DNA of 64,000 bases. It comes from JAIXWP01 sp964428835 (GTDB lineage Bacteria > Bacteroidota > Bacteroidia > Flavobacteriales_D > Sanyastnellaceae). Below are positions 58,382 through 64,000 of this stretch, piece after piece (position 1 is the first letter of the stretch; each line of letters begins with the position of its first letter). A program made the position numbers and the translations under genes. Below the pieces are notes generated by a model. The model saw only the letters and a list, made by a program, of their open reading frames with translations, ran no database searches and was not told the origin of the DNA. The DNA lies in the NCBI GenBank assembly GCA_964428835.1, contig CAYRZQ010000002.1, positions 80,195 through 144,194 of the forward strand, given 5' to 3'.

Positions 58382-58983
58382 AAGTCTAGTTCCAATTGTT
58401 TTGGGAGCAATGCAAATGTCATCCGATGATGTTCGCATGCTCCCTTTTCTTTTATAGCACTTCGGTGATCGACGGTGGGATATCCTTTATTTTTTTTCCA
58501 ATTATAATGAGGGAAGTCCTCGTGCAGGCGCTCCATGTAAATGTCTCGGTAGGTTTTTGCCAAAATAGATGCGGCTGCTATATTCATGACTTTACCGTCG
58601 CCTTTGATCACACACTCATGAGAAATATCTTGATACTTTTTGAAAGCATTTCCATCGATGGCTATGAATTCAGGACGAATTTTCAATTGGTCAAGAGACC
58701 GATGCATCGCCAGGAATGAAGCATTTCTGATATTTATTTCCTCTATTTCTCGCGGATCTACAAAAGCTACAGCCCAAGCCAACGCCACCTCTTCGATGAT
58801 AGGCTTTAAAATCATTCGCTGTTTTTCGCTCAATTGTTTGCTATCGTTGAGAAGCTCATGAGAAAAATTTTCTGGAAGAATAACTGCCGCCGCTACTACC
58901 GGACCAGCAAGACAACCTCTGCCGGCCTCATCGCAGCCGGCTTCTAACTTAAATTTACTTACGCGAGGAATGAGAGCGCACAT
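58378..58983 (-). CDS. rnhB: Ribonuclease HII
   Basis: The ATG at 58983 gives 201 residues, the usual length. Start choice: the longer frame from 59052 lies inside the upstream gene. Catalytic and substrate residues are in LEAGCDEAGRGCLAGPVVAAAV (D18, E19, GRG at 21-23), FIAIDGNAF (Asp) and AASILAKTYRDIYM (Asp). The enzyme removes single ribonucleotides and RNA from DNA hybrids. It overlaps the upstream glycosyltransferase gene by 29 bases, so the two are translationally linked. Confidence 0.96.
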   Translation of the reverse strand: MCALIPRVSKFKLEAGCDEAGRGCLAGPVVAAAVILPENFSHELLNDSKQLSEKQRMILKPIIEEVALAWAVAFVDPREIEEINIRNASFLAMHRSLDQLKIRPEFIAIDGNAFKKYQDISHECVIKGDGKVMNIAAASILAKTYRDIYMERLHEDFPHYNWKKNKGYPTVDHRSAIKEKGACEHHRMTFALLPKQLELDF

Positions 58984-60106
58984 CTTGAATCGTTCGTTCA
59001 ATAATAGTCCAAAATTTCTTGGCAGACTCATCCCAATCAAAACTTTGGGCACGATTCAATCCTTTTTCTATAAGCGATTGACGAAGACTAGAATCATTAG
59101 CCACCTGCTCAAGAGCCTTTGCAATTGCATCAACACTGAAAGGATCTACTTGTATGGCAGCATCACCAGCCACTTCAGGAAGTGAGGTAACATTCGAGGT
59201 AATCACAGGGACACCTGCTCTAAAGGCCTCGACAACAGGAATTCCAAAGCCTTCAAAATAACTAACATATACGCTTGCCAATGCTGAGCCCACCACTTTA
59301 CTCAATGCAGAAATATCTAATCGTCCTGAAAAGATGATGTCCTCCTTGTGCTCAGTAGATTCGATGACAGAAGCGAGCTCCTTGTTTTTCCAAAATGTGT
59401 TTCCAACGATTACCAGCTTCATTGGCGAACCCGTGGCATTTTTAAATTTAATAAATGCCGGAAGCAGTCGCTGAAGGTTTTTCCGTGGGTGTATAGAGCC
59501 AACGAATATGAAATATTCTTCGCCGCCTGTTAAACGAGTTCTAACGTCCAACTTTTCGGCCTCACTCAATACGCCATACGCCTTGTTAGCTGCATTATAG
59601 ACCACATCAATTTTTTCTGGTGAAATCTTGTAATGCTCTGCAATATCCTTTTTACTGAATTCACTCACTGTTACGATGCGCTCTGCCTTGGCGCAAAAAA
59701 GCGGGGTGCGCTTTTTCAAGTCACGCGTGTACATCGCCGGAATGTCTTGAGGGTAGTGCTCAAAATTGATGTCGTGAATGACTACAATTTGCGGAAACAT
59801 TGTTTTTAAGGAGCACTGAGCGTCCGGGGATATAACGAGATCGGGCTTTACTTTTTTGAGAAAATAGGGCCAAGAAACATCATACCACAACCTCATTAGA
59901 AAAGGGCGACGCGCTTGAGGCGGAACCACGTGTGGTATTACATTTTTACCAAAAATAAAATCTTGAGAAAAGTTGCGGTCGAAGAAAAAATGAAACTCGA
60001 CCTCCGGATGCGCTTCGACGATGCGCTTAAAAATTTCATTCGTAAACCAGCCAATACCCTCCAGTTTTGAAGGCAATAACATGCGTGTGTTTACGGCTAT
60101 TTTCAT
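58955..60106 (-). CDS. Family 4-type (GT-B) glycosyltransferase
   Basis: The 383-residue product has the GT4 layout: N-terminal MKIAVNTRMLLPSKLEGIGWFTNEIF, VVIHDINFEHYPQDIP, VTVSEFSKKDIAEHY, then the C-terminal domain with FVGSIHPRKNLQRLLPAF and YFEGFGIPVVEAFRAGVPVITSNVTSLPEVAGDAA, containing the E-x7-E motif. It transfers a sugar from a nucleotide donor to a glycan or lipid acceptor at the membrane. It follows rpmH, but a terminator separates them, and its start codon lies only a few bases after the terminator. The acceptor is unknown. Confidence 0.9.
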   Translation of the reverse strand: MKIAVNTRMLLPSKLEGIGWFTNEIFKRIVEAHPEVEFHFFFDRNFSQDFIFGKNVIPHVVPPQARRPFLMRLWYDVSWPYFLKKVKPDLVISPDAQCSLKTMFPQIVVIHDINFEHYPQDIPAMYTRDLKKRTPLFCAKAERIVTVSEFSKKDIAEHYKISPEKIDVVYNAANKAYGVLSEAEKLDVRTRLTGGEEYFIFVGSIHPRKNLQRLLPAFIKFKNATGSPMKLVIVGNTFWKNKELASVIESTEHKEDIIFSGRLDISALSKVVGSALASVYVSYFEGFGIPVVEAFRAGVPVITSNVTSLPEVAGDAAIQVDPFSVDAIAKALEQVANDSSLRQSLIEKGLNRAQSFDWDESAKKFWTIIERTIQDVRSHSSRK

Positions 60107-60142
60107 AACAAAAAGGCTGCCTCGTCGAAGACGAGACAGCCC
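60107..60142 (-). terminator. Intrinsic terminator of rpmH
   Basis: GGCTG-C-CTCGTC (60115-60126) pairs with GACGAG-A-CAGCC (60130-60141) across three bases, with a single mismatch in the stem. On the minus strand a TTTTTGTT run follows and runs into the glycosyltransferase start codon. Confidence 0.85.
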
Positions 60143-60164
60143 GAAATATTATTAATCAAACTGA

Positions 60165-60335
60165 TTAGAGTCTAACGATTCCTTTGTGACGACGCTCATC
60201 AGAAACTGTAAGTTTCTTGCGACCTTTTCTACGGCGTGAAGACAACACAGCGCGACCTTTAGCTGTTGACATGCGCTTGCGGAAACCGTGCTTGTTTCTA
60301 CGCTTTGTATTTGAGGGTTGGTAAGTACGTTTCAT
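60165..60335 (-). CDS. rpmH: 50S ribosomal protein L34
   Basis: This 56-residue protein was read by hand from the minus strand. It begins MKRTYQPSNTKRRNKHGFRKRM, followed by STAKGRAVLSSRRRKGRKKL, the L34 sequence almost unchanged across bacteria. The C-terminal extension (TVSDERRHKGIVRL) is short and basic-acidic mixed. L34 is a small basic 50S protein. Its usual neighbour rnpA and the replication-origin genes are not here; instead a glycosyltransferase and an LEA-type lipoprotein flank it. It has a strong promoter (60411-60382) and its own terminator. Confidence 0.97.
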   Translation of the reverse strand: MKRTYQPSNTKRRNKHGFRKRMSTAKGRAVLSSRRRKGRKKLTVSDERRHKGIVRL

Positions 60336-60381
60336 TTCTCTTTCTTATTAACCTGTTCTACGTTTCCTTTGAAAAGGGTGG

Positions 60382-60411
60382 CAAATATACTCCCTTTTTT
60401 CTGACTGACAA
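60382..60411 (-). promoter_or_regulatory. rpmH promoter
   Basis: On the minus strand, TTG (60411-60409), a 19-base spacer and TATATTTG (60389-60382) give one of the best matches to the Bacteroidota consensus in the window, as expected for a ribosomal protein gene. Confidence 0.7.
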
Positions 60412-60448
60412 GTGAAAATCGAATTTTTCAACAAAAAAAACCTCGTAA

Positions 60449-60916
60449 CTACAACCCCAGGTCTCCTTTACTGATCGTTTCAACCACCGACACGTCTATT
60501 CTTTGTCGCACCAATAGGGCTTTTCCAACCACATATCCTTTGGCTTCTAGCTTCAGCTCATTTTTGAAAAGGAGCTTTAGCGCATTGCCGATGAGGTCGT
60601 TTAGGGCCTTAGATGATGCCTTCACTCTCAATACCTGCGTCGTTTTTGAATGCTTCGGAATGATGATTTCGTCAAATTGATCAATCGTACCAAAGTACTT
60701 CCCCTCCACATATACTTCGATGTTCGATTCCTTCAAGGTCATTTTGTACCAATTTGGATTCTCTACTTCGAAATAGATCTGTGCCTCCACTCCATCCGAG
60801 GTGACTTCTCCGAGGACAACATCCTGAACGTCTGAAACCTTCACCTCTTCATACACTTTGCATGAAGACATGGCTACTACCATCAAGGAAAGAATGAACC
60901 ACTGACGCATTTTCAT
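60449..60916 (-). CDS. LEA type 2-like lipoprotein
   Basis: The ATG at 60916 gives 155 residues; earlier starts are inside the dipeptidase gene. The signal MKMRQWFILSLMVVAMSSC ends in a lipobox with C19. The mature part is a single beta-sandwich domain of the LEA-2/WHy type: SDGVEAQIYFEVENPNWYKMTLKESNIEVYVEGKYFGT, with the usual V-x-N-P-N at the fold's start. LEA-2 domains in bacterial lipoproteins have no known mechanism. It begins two bases after the dipeptidase stop and probably shares its transcript. Confidence 0.85.
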   Translation of the reverse strand: MKMRQWFILSLMVVAMSSCKVYEEVKVSDVQDVVLGEVTSDGVEAQIYFEVENPNWYKMTLKESNIEVYVEGKYFGTIDQFDEIIIPKHSKTTQVLRVKASSKALNDLIGNALKLLFKNELKLEAKGYVVGKALLVRQRIDVSVVETISKGDLGL

Positions 60917-60917
60917 T

Positions 60918-62297
60918 TTATTCAGCGAAATACTTATGGAAATAAGGAATGGTCTCAATTCCTTTATAATAGTTGAATACACCATAGTGTTCGTTTGGTG
61001 AGTGCAATGCATCGCTGTCCAAACCAAAGCCCATCAATACGCTCTTCAAGCCTAGTTCTCTTTCAAAAAGCGCCACGATTGGAATAGAACCACCACCTCT
61101 TGTAGGAATTGGCTTTTTGCCGTAGGTAGTTTCCATTGCCTTGCTTGCAGCTTGATAAGCTTTACTGTCGGTTGGAGTTACTACTGGCTCACCACCATGA
61201 TGAGGTCTTACTTCCACCTTTACACCAGCTGGAGCGATTGATTCAAAGTGCTTTTTGAAAAGCTGTGTAATCTTTTCACTCGCTTGATTTGGTACCAAGC
61301 GCATTGAGATTTTTGCAAATGCTTTTGATGGCAAAACTGTCTTAGCACCTTCGCCAATGTAGCCGCCCCAAATACCGTTGCAATCAAGGGTTGGGCGAAT
61401 TCCAGTGCGCTCGAGTGTGGTATAACCTTTCTCGCCGTGTACTTCGTCGATATCTAAGTCTTTTTTGTATGCTTCTTCATCAAAAGGCGCGAGGTTCAAA
61501 TCCGCGCGCTCTTGCGCTGTTAGCTCCAATACTTCATCATAAAAACCAGGAATGGTGATATGATTGTTCTCATCGTGCATACTAGCGATCATCTTTGCTA
61601 ATGCATTGATCGGATTGTATACAGCACCGCCATAAACACCGCTGTGCAAGTCGCGGTTTGGACCCGTTACTTCCACTTCGATGTAGCTAAGACCGCGCAA
61701 ACCGCAATCGATGCTAGGAGTATCATTTGCGATGATTGAAGTATCAGAAATCAATACCACATCGGCCTTTAAGCGCTCTTTATTGGCGATACAGAAAGGA
61801 CCGAGGTTATTGCTTCCCACTTCTTCTTCACCTTCTATCATAAACTTGACGTTGCAAGGCAAAGAGCCAGACTTCCACATGGCTTCAAACGCTTTCACGT
61901 GCATGAACATTTGACCCTTGTCATCACAAGCTCCGCGAGCGAAGATGGCACCTTCAGGATGGATCTCAGTCTTCTTAATCACCGGTTCGAAAGGTGGGCT
62001 TGTCCACAACTCGAGCGGATCAGCGGGCTGTACATCATAGTGTCCGTACACCAACACCGTTGGCTTCGATGGATCGATGATTTTTTCTCCATACACAATC
62101 GGATAACCGTCGGTAGGACATAATTCCACGTTGTCTGCGCCAGCGAGTTTGAGGTGTTCAGCCACTTTCTCAGCCGTTCTCACCACATCATTCTTGTATT
62201 TTGGATCTGCGCTTACGCTAGGGATACGCAATAAATCCAAGAGCTCGTCTAAGAAACGCTGTTTGTTTTCTGTGATATAAGAATGCACGTTTTCCAT
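60918..62297 (-). CDS. M20-family dipeptidase (carnosinase/CNDP-like)
   Basis: The product is 459 residues. It has LLRIPSVSADP near the start, the first metal motif LVYGHYDVQPADPLELW (His-x-Asp), ARGACDDKGQMFMHVKA (catalytic Asp region), IEGEEEVGS (Glu pair), LISDTSII and GGSIPIVALF. The domain order, with an inserted dimerisation domain, and LHSPNEHYGVFNYYKGI near the end, match metallo-dipeptidases of the M20 family. It cleaves dipeptides in the cytoplasm with two zinc or manganese ions. It is 14 bp downstream of tig and two bases upstream of the LEA lipoprotein. Confidence 0.93.
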   Translation of the reverse strand: MENVHSYITENKQRFLDELLDLLRIPSVSADPKYKNDVVRTAEKVAEHLKLAGADNVELCPTDGYPIVYGEKIIDPSKPTVLVYGHYDVQPADPLELWTSPPFEPVIKKTEIHPEGAIFARGACDDKGQMFMHVKAFEAMWKSGSLPCNVKFMIEGEEEVGSNNLGPFCIANKERLKADVVLISDTSIIANDTPSIDCGLRGLSYIEVEVTGPNRDLHSGVYGGAVYNPINALAKMIASMHDENNHITIPGFYDEVLELTAQERADLNLAPFDEEAYKKDLDIDEVHGEKGYTTLERTGIRPTLDCNGIWGGYIGEGAKTVLPSKAFAKISMRLVPNQASEKITQLFKKHFESIAPAGVKVEVRPHHGGEPVVTPTDSKAYQAASKAMETTYGKKPIPTRGGGSIPIVALFERELGLKSVLMGFGLDSDALHSPNEHYGVFNYYKGIETIPYFHKYFAE

Positions 62298-62311
62298 GTA
62301 GGAATATTTTT

Positions 62312-63664
62312 TTATGAATGTTGCACTTTGTGAACGAAGTCGTCGTACTTCATTTTAATCTCGTTGATGGTACAATTGTTCTTTACCAATTCTACTACTT
62401 TGTCTTCATAGAGATAGTCATAAACATTTTGTGCCTCTTCGCGATTTCCGAGGGTTTTCTTGGCCAAGTCTTCCAACTGTGCCTCTTCGAGGTTCATACC
62501 ATACTGGGCGTAGCGCTCAGCGAGGAGAGATTTCACGTGACTCATGGCATCTTCCATGGTCACCTTGATTTCATTTTCGCGAATGATCTTATTTTCGATC
62601 AACTGCCAACGAAGACCTCCAGCGTAGCTGTCGTATTCCGCCTCAACCATGTCAACGGTCACAGGCTTTTCATTGGTCATTACAATCCATCTTTTGAGGA
62701 ATGCATCTGGTAATTGAATATTTGTTCTTTCTACAATTTCTTTTACGAATGTTCTCTTGAACAACCAGTCAGAATCGCGGCTGAACATCTTTTGTAAGTC
62801 TGCCTTTACGCGCTCACTCATTTGTTCTTCGCTGGTGATGGTGCCTTCACCAAATAGTTTGTCGAACAGTTCTTGGTTGAGTTCTGCCGGTTCCATTGAG
62901 CGCACTTCGTTTACGATCAATTCGAAATCCGCCGTCAAGCCGTGAATCGCCTCGTGCGTCGTATTGAGCATACGAGCGAGGTCTTCGTGATTAGAGCTAA
63001 GGGTAAGAGGGTTTACAGTTACCTTATCTCCTATTTTAAGACCAATCAATTTAGCTTTTACTGCATCGTCCTTAATGAACTCAATACTCACAGTAGTCTT
63101 GCTAAAAATACCACCTTCTTTAGCGGTACCATCAGCGTTTAATTCCACGAGGTCTACCATCAACATATCTTCAGCGCCGCTTACTTCTGGAGAAGAAAGC
63201 TTGCCATATCTGCGGCGGAGGTCCTTCATTTGTTTGTTGATGAGCTCAGCATCCACATCTACTACGAAGTAGTCGAATGTCATTGACTTATCGAGGTTGA
63301 GGCTGATTTCTGGCGCCATACCCAGTTCGTAGGTAAATTGGAAATCACCGGGGTTGTCCCAGTCGCCCACCTCTTCGCTAGAGTCTTTAGGGAGGGGATT
63401 TCCGAGGACGTTGATTTTATTTTCGTTGATGTACTTGTAGATCGAATCTTGAAGAACATTATTTATTTCTTCTGCCAAGAGGGACTTCCCGAAGCGTTGT
63501 TTGATCAAGCTAGCGGGCACGTGACCGGGTCTAAAACCGGGCATTTGGGCGTTCTTTCTATATTTTTTTAGTGCATTTTCGAAGCGCTCTTTATAGTCAG
63601 CGGGTTCGAGTTTGATGGTGATTTCTGCGTTTAACGCGTCGATGTTGTTCTGAACAATATTCAT
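62312..63664 (-). CDS. tig: Trigger factor
   Basis: The ATG at 63664 gives 450 residues; the longer frame adds ten residues before any conserved sequence. The ribosome-binding domain has NAQMPGFRPGHVPASLIKQRFG, matching the G-F-R-x-G-x-x-P loop that contacts L23. The middle PPIase-like domain and the helical C-terminal chaperone arms follow (EQMSERVKADLQKMF, PDAFLKRWI). It binds nascent chains at the exit tunnel. The tig promoter (63730-63723) is divergent from the tRNA-Leu promoter. Confidence 0.94.
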   Translation of the reverse strand: MNIVQNNIDALNAEITIKLEPADYKERFENALKKYRKNAQMPGFRPGHVPASLIKQRFGKSLLAEEINNVLQDSIYKYINENKINVLGNPLPKDSSEEVGDWDNPGDFQFTYELGMAPEISLNLDKSMTFDYFVVDVDAELINKQMKDLRRRYGKLSSPEVSGAEDMLMVDLVELNADGTAKEGGIFSKTTVSIEFIKDDAVKAKLIGLKIGDKVTVNPLTLSSNHEDLARMLNTTHEAIHGLTADFELIVNEVRSMEPAELNQELFDKLFGEGTITSEEQMSERVKADLQKMFSRDSDWLFKRTFVKEIVERTNIQLPDAFLKRWIVMTNEKPVTVDMVEAEYDSYAGGLRWQLIENKIIRENEIKVTMEDAMSHVKSLLAERYAQYGMNLEEAQLEDLAKKTLGNREEAQNVYDYLYEDKVVELVKNNCTINEIKMKYDDFVHKVQHS

Positions 63665-63722
63665 TTTTTTATACTTAATACCGTTGATTTTCACCGTTCA
63701 AGGTAATTTTCAAACGGGGGCG

Positions 63723-63730
63723 CAAAGATA
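63723..63730 (-). promoter_or_regulatory. tig -7 promoter element
   Basis: TATCTTTG on the minus strand fits TAnnTTTG. The same eight bases serve as the -7 element of the divergent tRNA-Leu gene at 63768-63775. Confidence 0.5.
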
Positions 63731-63745
63731 GTTAAAGTTGAGCAG

Positions 63746-63775
63746 TTTGGATATTCAGAATTCTTGCTATCTTTG
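63746..63775 (+). promoter_or_regulatory. tRNA-Leu promoter
   Basis: TTTG (63746-63749), an 18-base spacer and TATCTTTG (63768-63775) match the Bacteroidota consensus. The first base of the tRNA is 11 bases after the -7 element. Confidence 0.7.
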
Positions 63776-63786
63776 CCCCCTCTTAA

Positions 63787-63868
63787 GCGGGCGTGGCGAA
63801 ATTGGTAGACGCACTAGACTTAGGATCTAGCGCCGCGAGGCATGGGGGTTCGAGTCCCTCCGCCCGCA
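63787..63868 (+). tRNA. tRNA-Leu (anticodon UAG)
   Basis: The acceptor arms GCGGGCG (63787-63793) and CGCCCGC (63861-63867) pair fully, with discriminator A at 63868. The anticodon arm is CTAGA-CTTAGGA-TCTAG, giving anticodon TAG (reads CUA). A long variable arm (CGCCGCGAGGC) identifies a class II tRNA such as leucine. The T-arm has GGTTCGAGTCC. No CCA is encoded after position 63868. A terminator follows. Confidence 0.96.
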
Positions 63869-63872
63869 CGAT

Positions 63873-63898
63873 AAACCGATTGAAAAATCGGTTTTTTT
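63873..63898 (+). terminator. Intrinsic terminator of tRNA-Leu
   Basis: AAACCGATT (63873-63881) pairs with AATCGGTTT (63886-63894) across a GAAA loop, followed by T's. Confidence 0.9.
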
Positions 63899-63925
63899 GT
63901 GCACAGTTTTATCGTGCCGCCAGAA

Positions 63926-64000
63926 ATGGGGGTTCGTCCCGATAGCTATCGGGACCATCCGCCCGCACGATAAACCGATTGAAAGATCGGTTTTTTTGTG
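63926..64000 (+). pseudogene. tRNA-Leu 3'-end remnant interrupted by a palindrome, with duplicated terminator
   Basis: ATGGGGGTTCG (63926-63936) repeats the tRNA T-arm start (63842-63852). The palindrome TCCCGATAGCTATCGGGA then replaces the middle of the T-arm. From 63958 to the window end, 43 bases match 63859-63901 with a single difference and include the acceptor 3' strand and the terminator (63972-63997). No tRNA 5' half is present in this copy. It is a remnant, not a functional tRNA; the rest may continue past the window edge. Confidence 0.75.
63937..63954. repeat. 18-bp palindromic element, copy 2
   Basis: TCCCGATAGCTATCGGGA is identical to the copy at 2865-2882. With flanking G and C it extends to a 20-bp palindrome (63936-63955). 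It interrupts the duplicated tRNA-Leu T-arm. Confidence 0.8.

Noticed and set aside
62318..62713. A 131-codon plus-strand frame across tig
   Set aside because: Antisense shadow of trigger factor, without a start context or a family match.
1..64000. Insertion sequences, prophage or defence islands
   Set aside because: I found no transposase, integrase, restriction, toxin-antitoxin or phage structural genes; base composition and gene content look uniformly chromosomal.

Overview
The window is ordinary chromosomal DNA from a member of the phylum Bacteroidota, most likely a Flavobacteriales-like lineage. The evidence is type IX secretion (T9SS) cargo with type A and type B C-terminal domains, a PorP/SprF protein beside a CHU_C-type protein, families mainly known from this phylum (DUF4286, the MmcQ/DUF2461 variants here), an F1Fo cluster without beta and epsilon genes, and many TAnnTTTG-type -7 promoter elements. 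Shine-Dalgarno sequences are scarce before start codons. No transposase, integrase, phage gene or CRISPR array was seen.

Layout. 1-2742: cut-off PrsW-type protease, HxlR regulator divergent from its likely target (NmrA/QorB-like oxidoreductase), DUF2461 protein. 2743-3680: a (GAACRA)n array and low-complexity spacers around a small lipoprotein gene. 3681-10879: mutS, clpX and a divergent AddA-like helicase-nuclease. 11017-15524: two near-identical 111-residue secreted proteins flanking an MBL-fold hydrolase, a possible structured RNA, DUF4286, a membrane protein with a cytochrome c lipoprotein, and hflX. 15527-20563: mannose-1-phosphate guanylyltransferase, aminotransferase, fumC, and prfB with its programmed +1 frameshift. 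20651-31053: membrane protein/recX, DUF349 protein, T9SS cargo, ribF, LRR protein, rsmI, and a CHU_C protein with its PorP/SprF partner. 31054-35704: biotin carrier protein, hemW, a cyclase-family protein and a B12-type radical SAM protein.

35719-44034 is the least conventional stretch: nine co-directional minus-strand genes, nearly all membrane or envelope related. They encode a ThiY-like protein without signal peptide, an Lgt-like protein with altered active-site residues, a radical SAM protein resembling the tetraether-lipid-synthase (Tes/HMPTM) family, a 60-residue two-helix protein, VanW, a small membrane protein, a DoxX-like protein, MBOAT and an SGNH-like partner. A lipid- or cell-surface-modifying role is my inference.

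44097-52180: an outer-membrane-like protein, an NtrY-like histidine kinase, and the ATP synthase operon atpB-E-F-H-A-G. 52322-58381 (plus strand): AIM24-family protein, selU-selD (tRNA 2-selenouridine pathway), a possible surface-glycan transferase and a second T9SS cargo. 58378-63664 (minus strand): rnhB, a glycosyltransferase, rpmH, an LEA-type lipoprotein, an M20 dipeptidase and tig. The right edge holds tRNA-Leu(UAG) and a degenerate copy of its 3' end interrupted by an 18-bp palindrome. The same palindrome interrupts a second repeated sequence near 2865.
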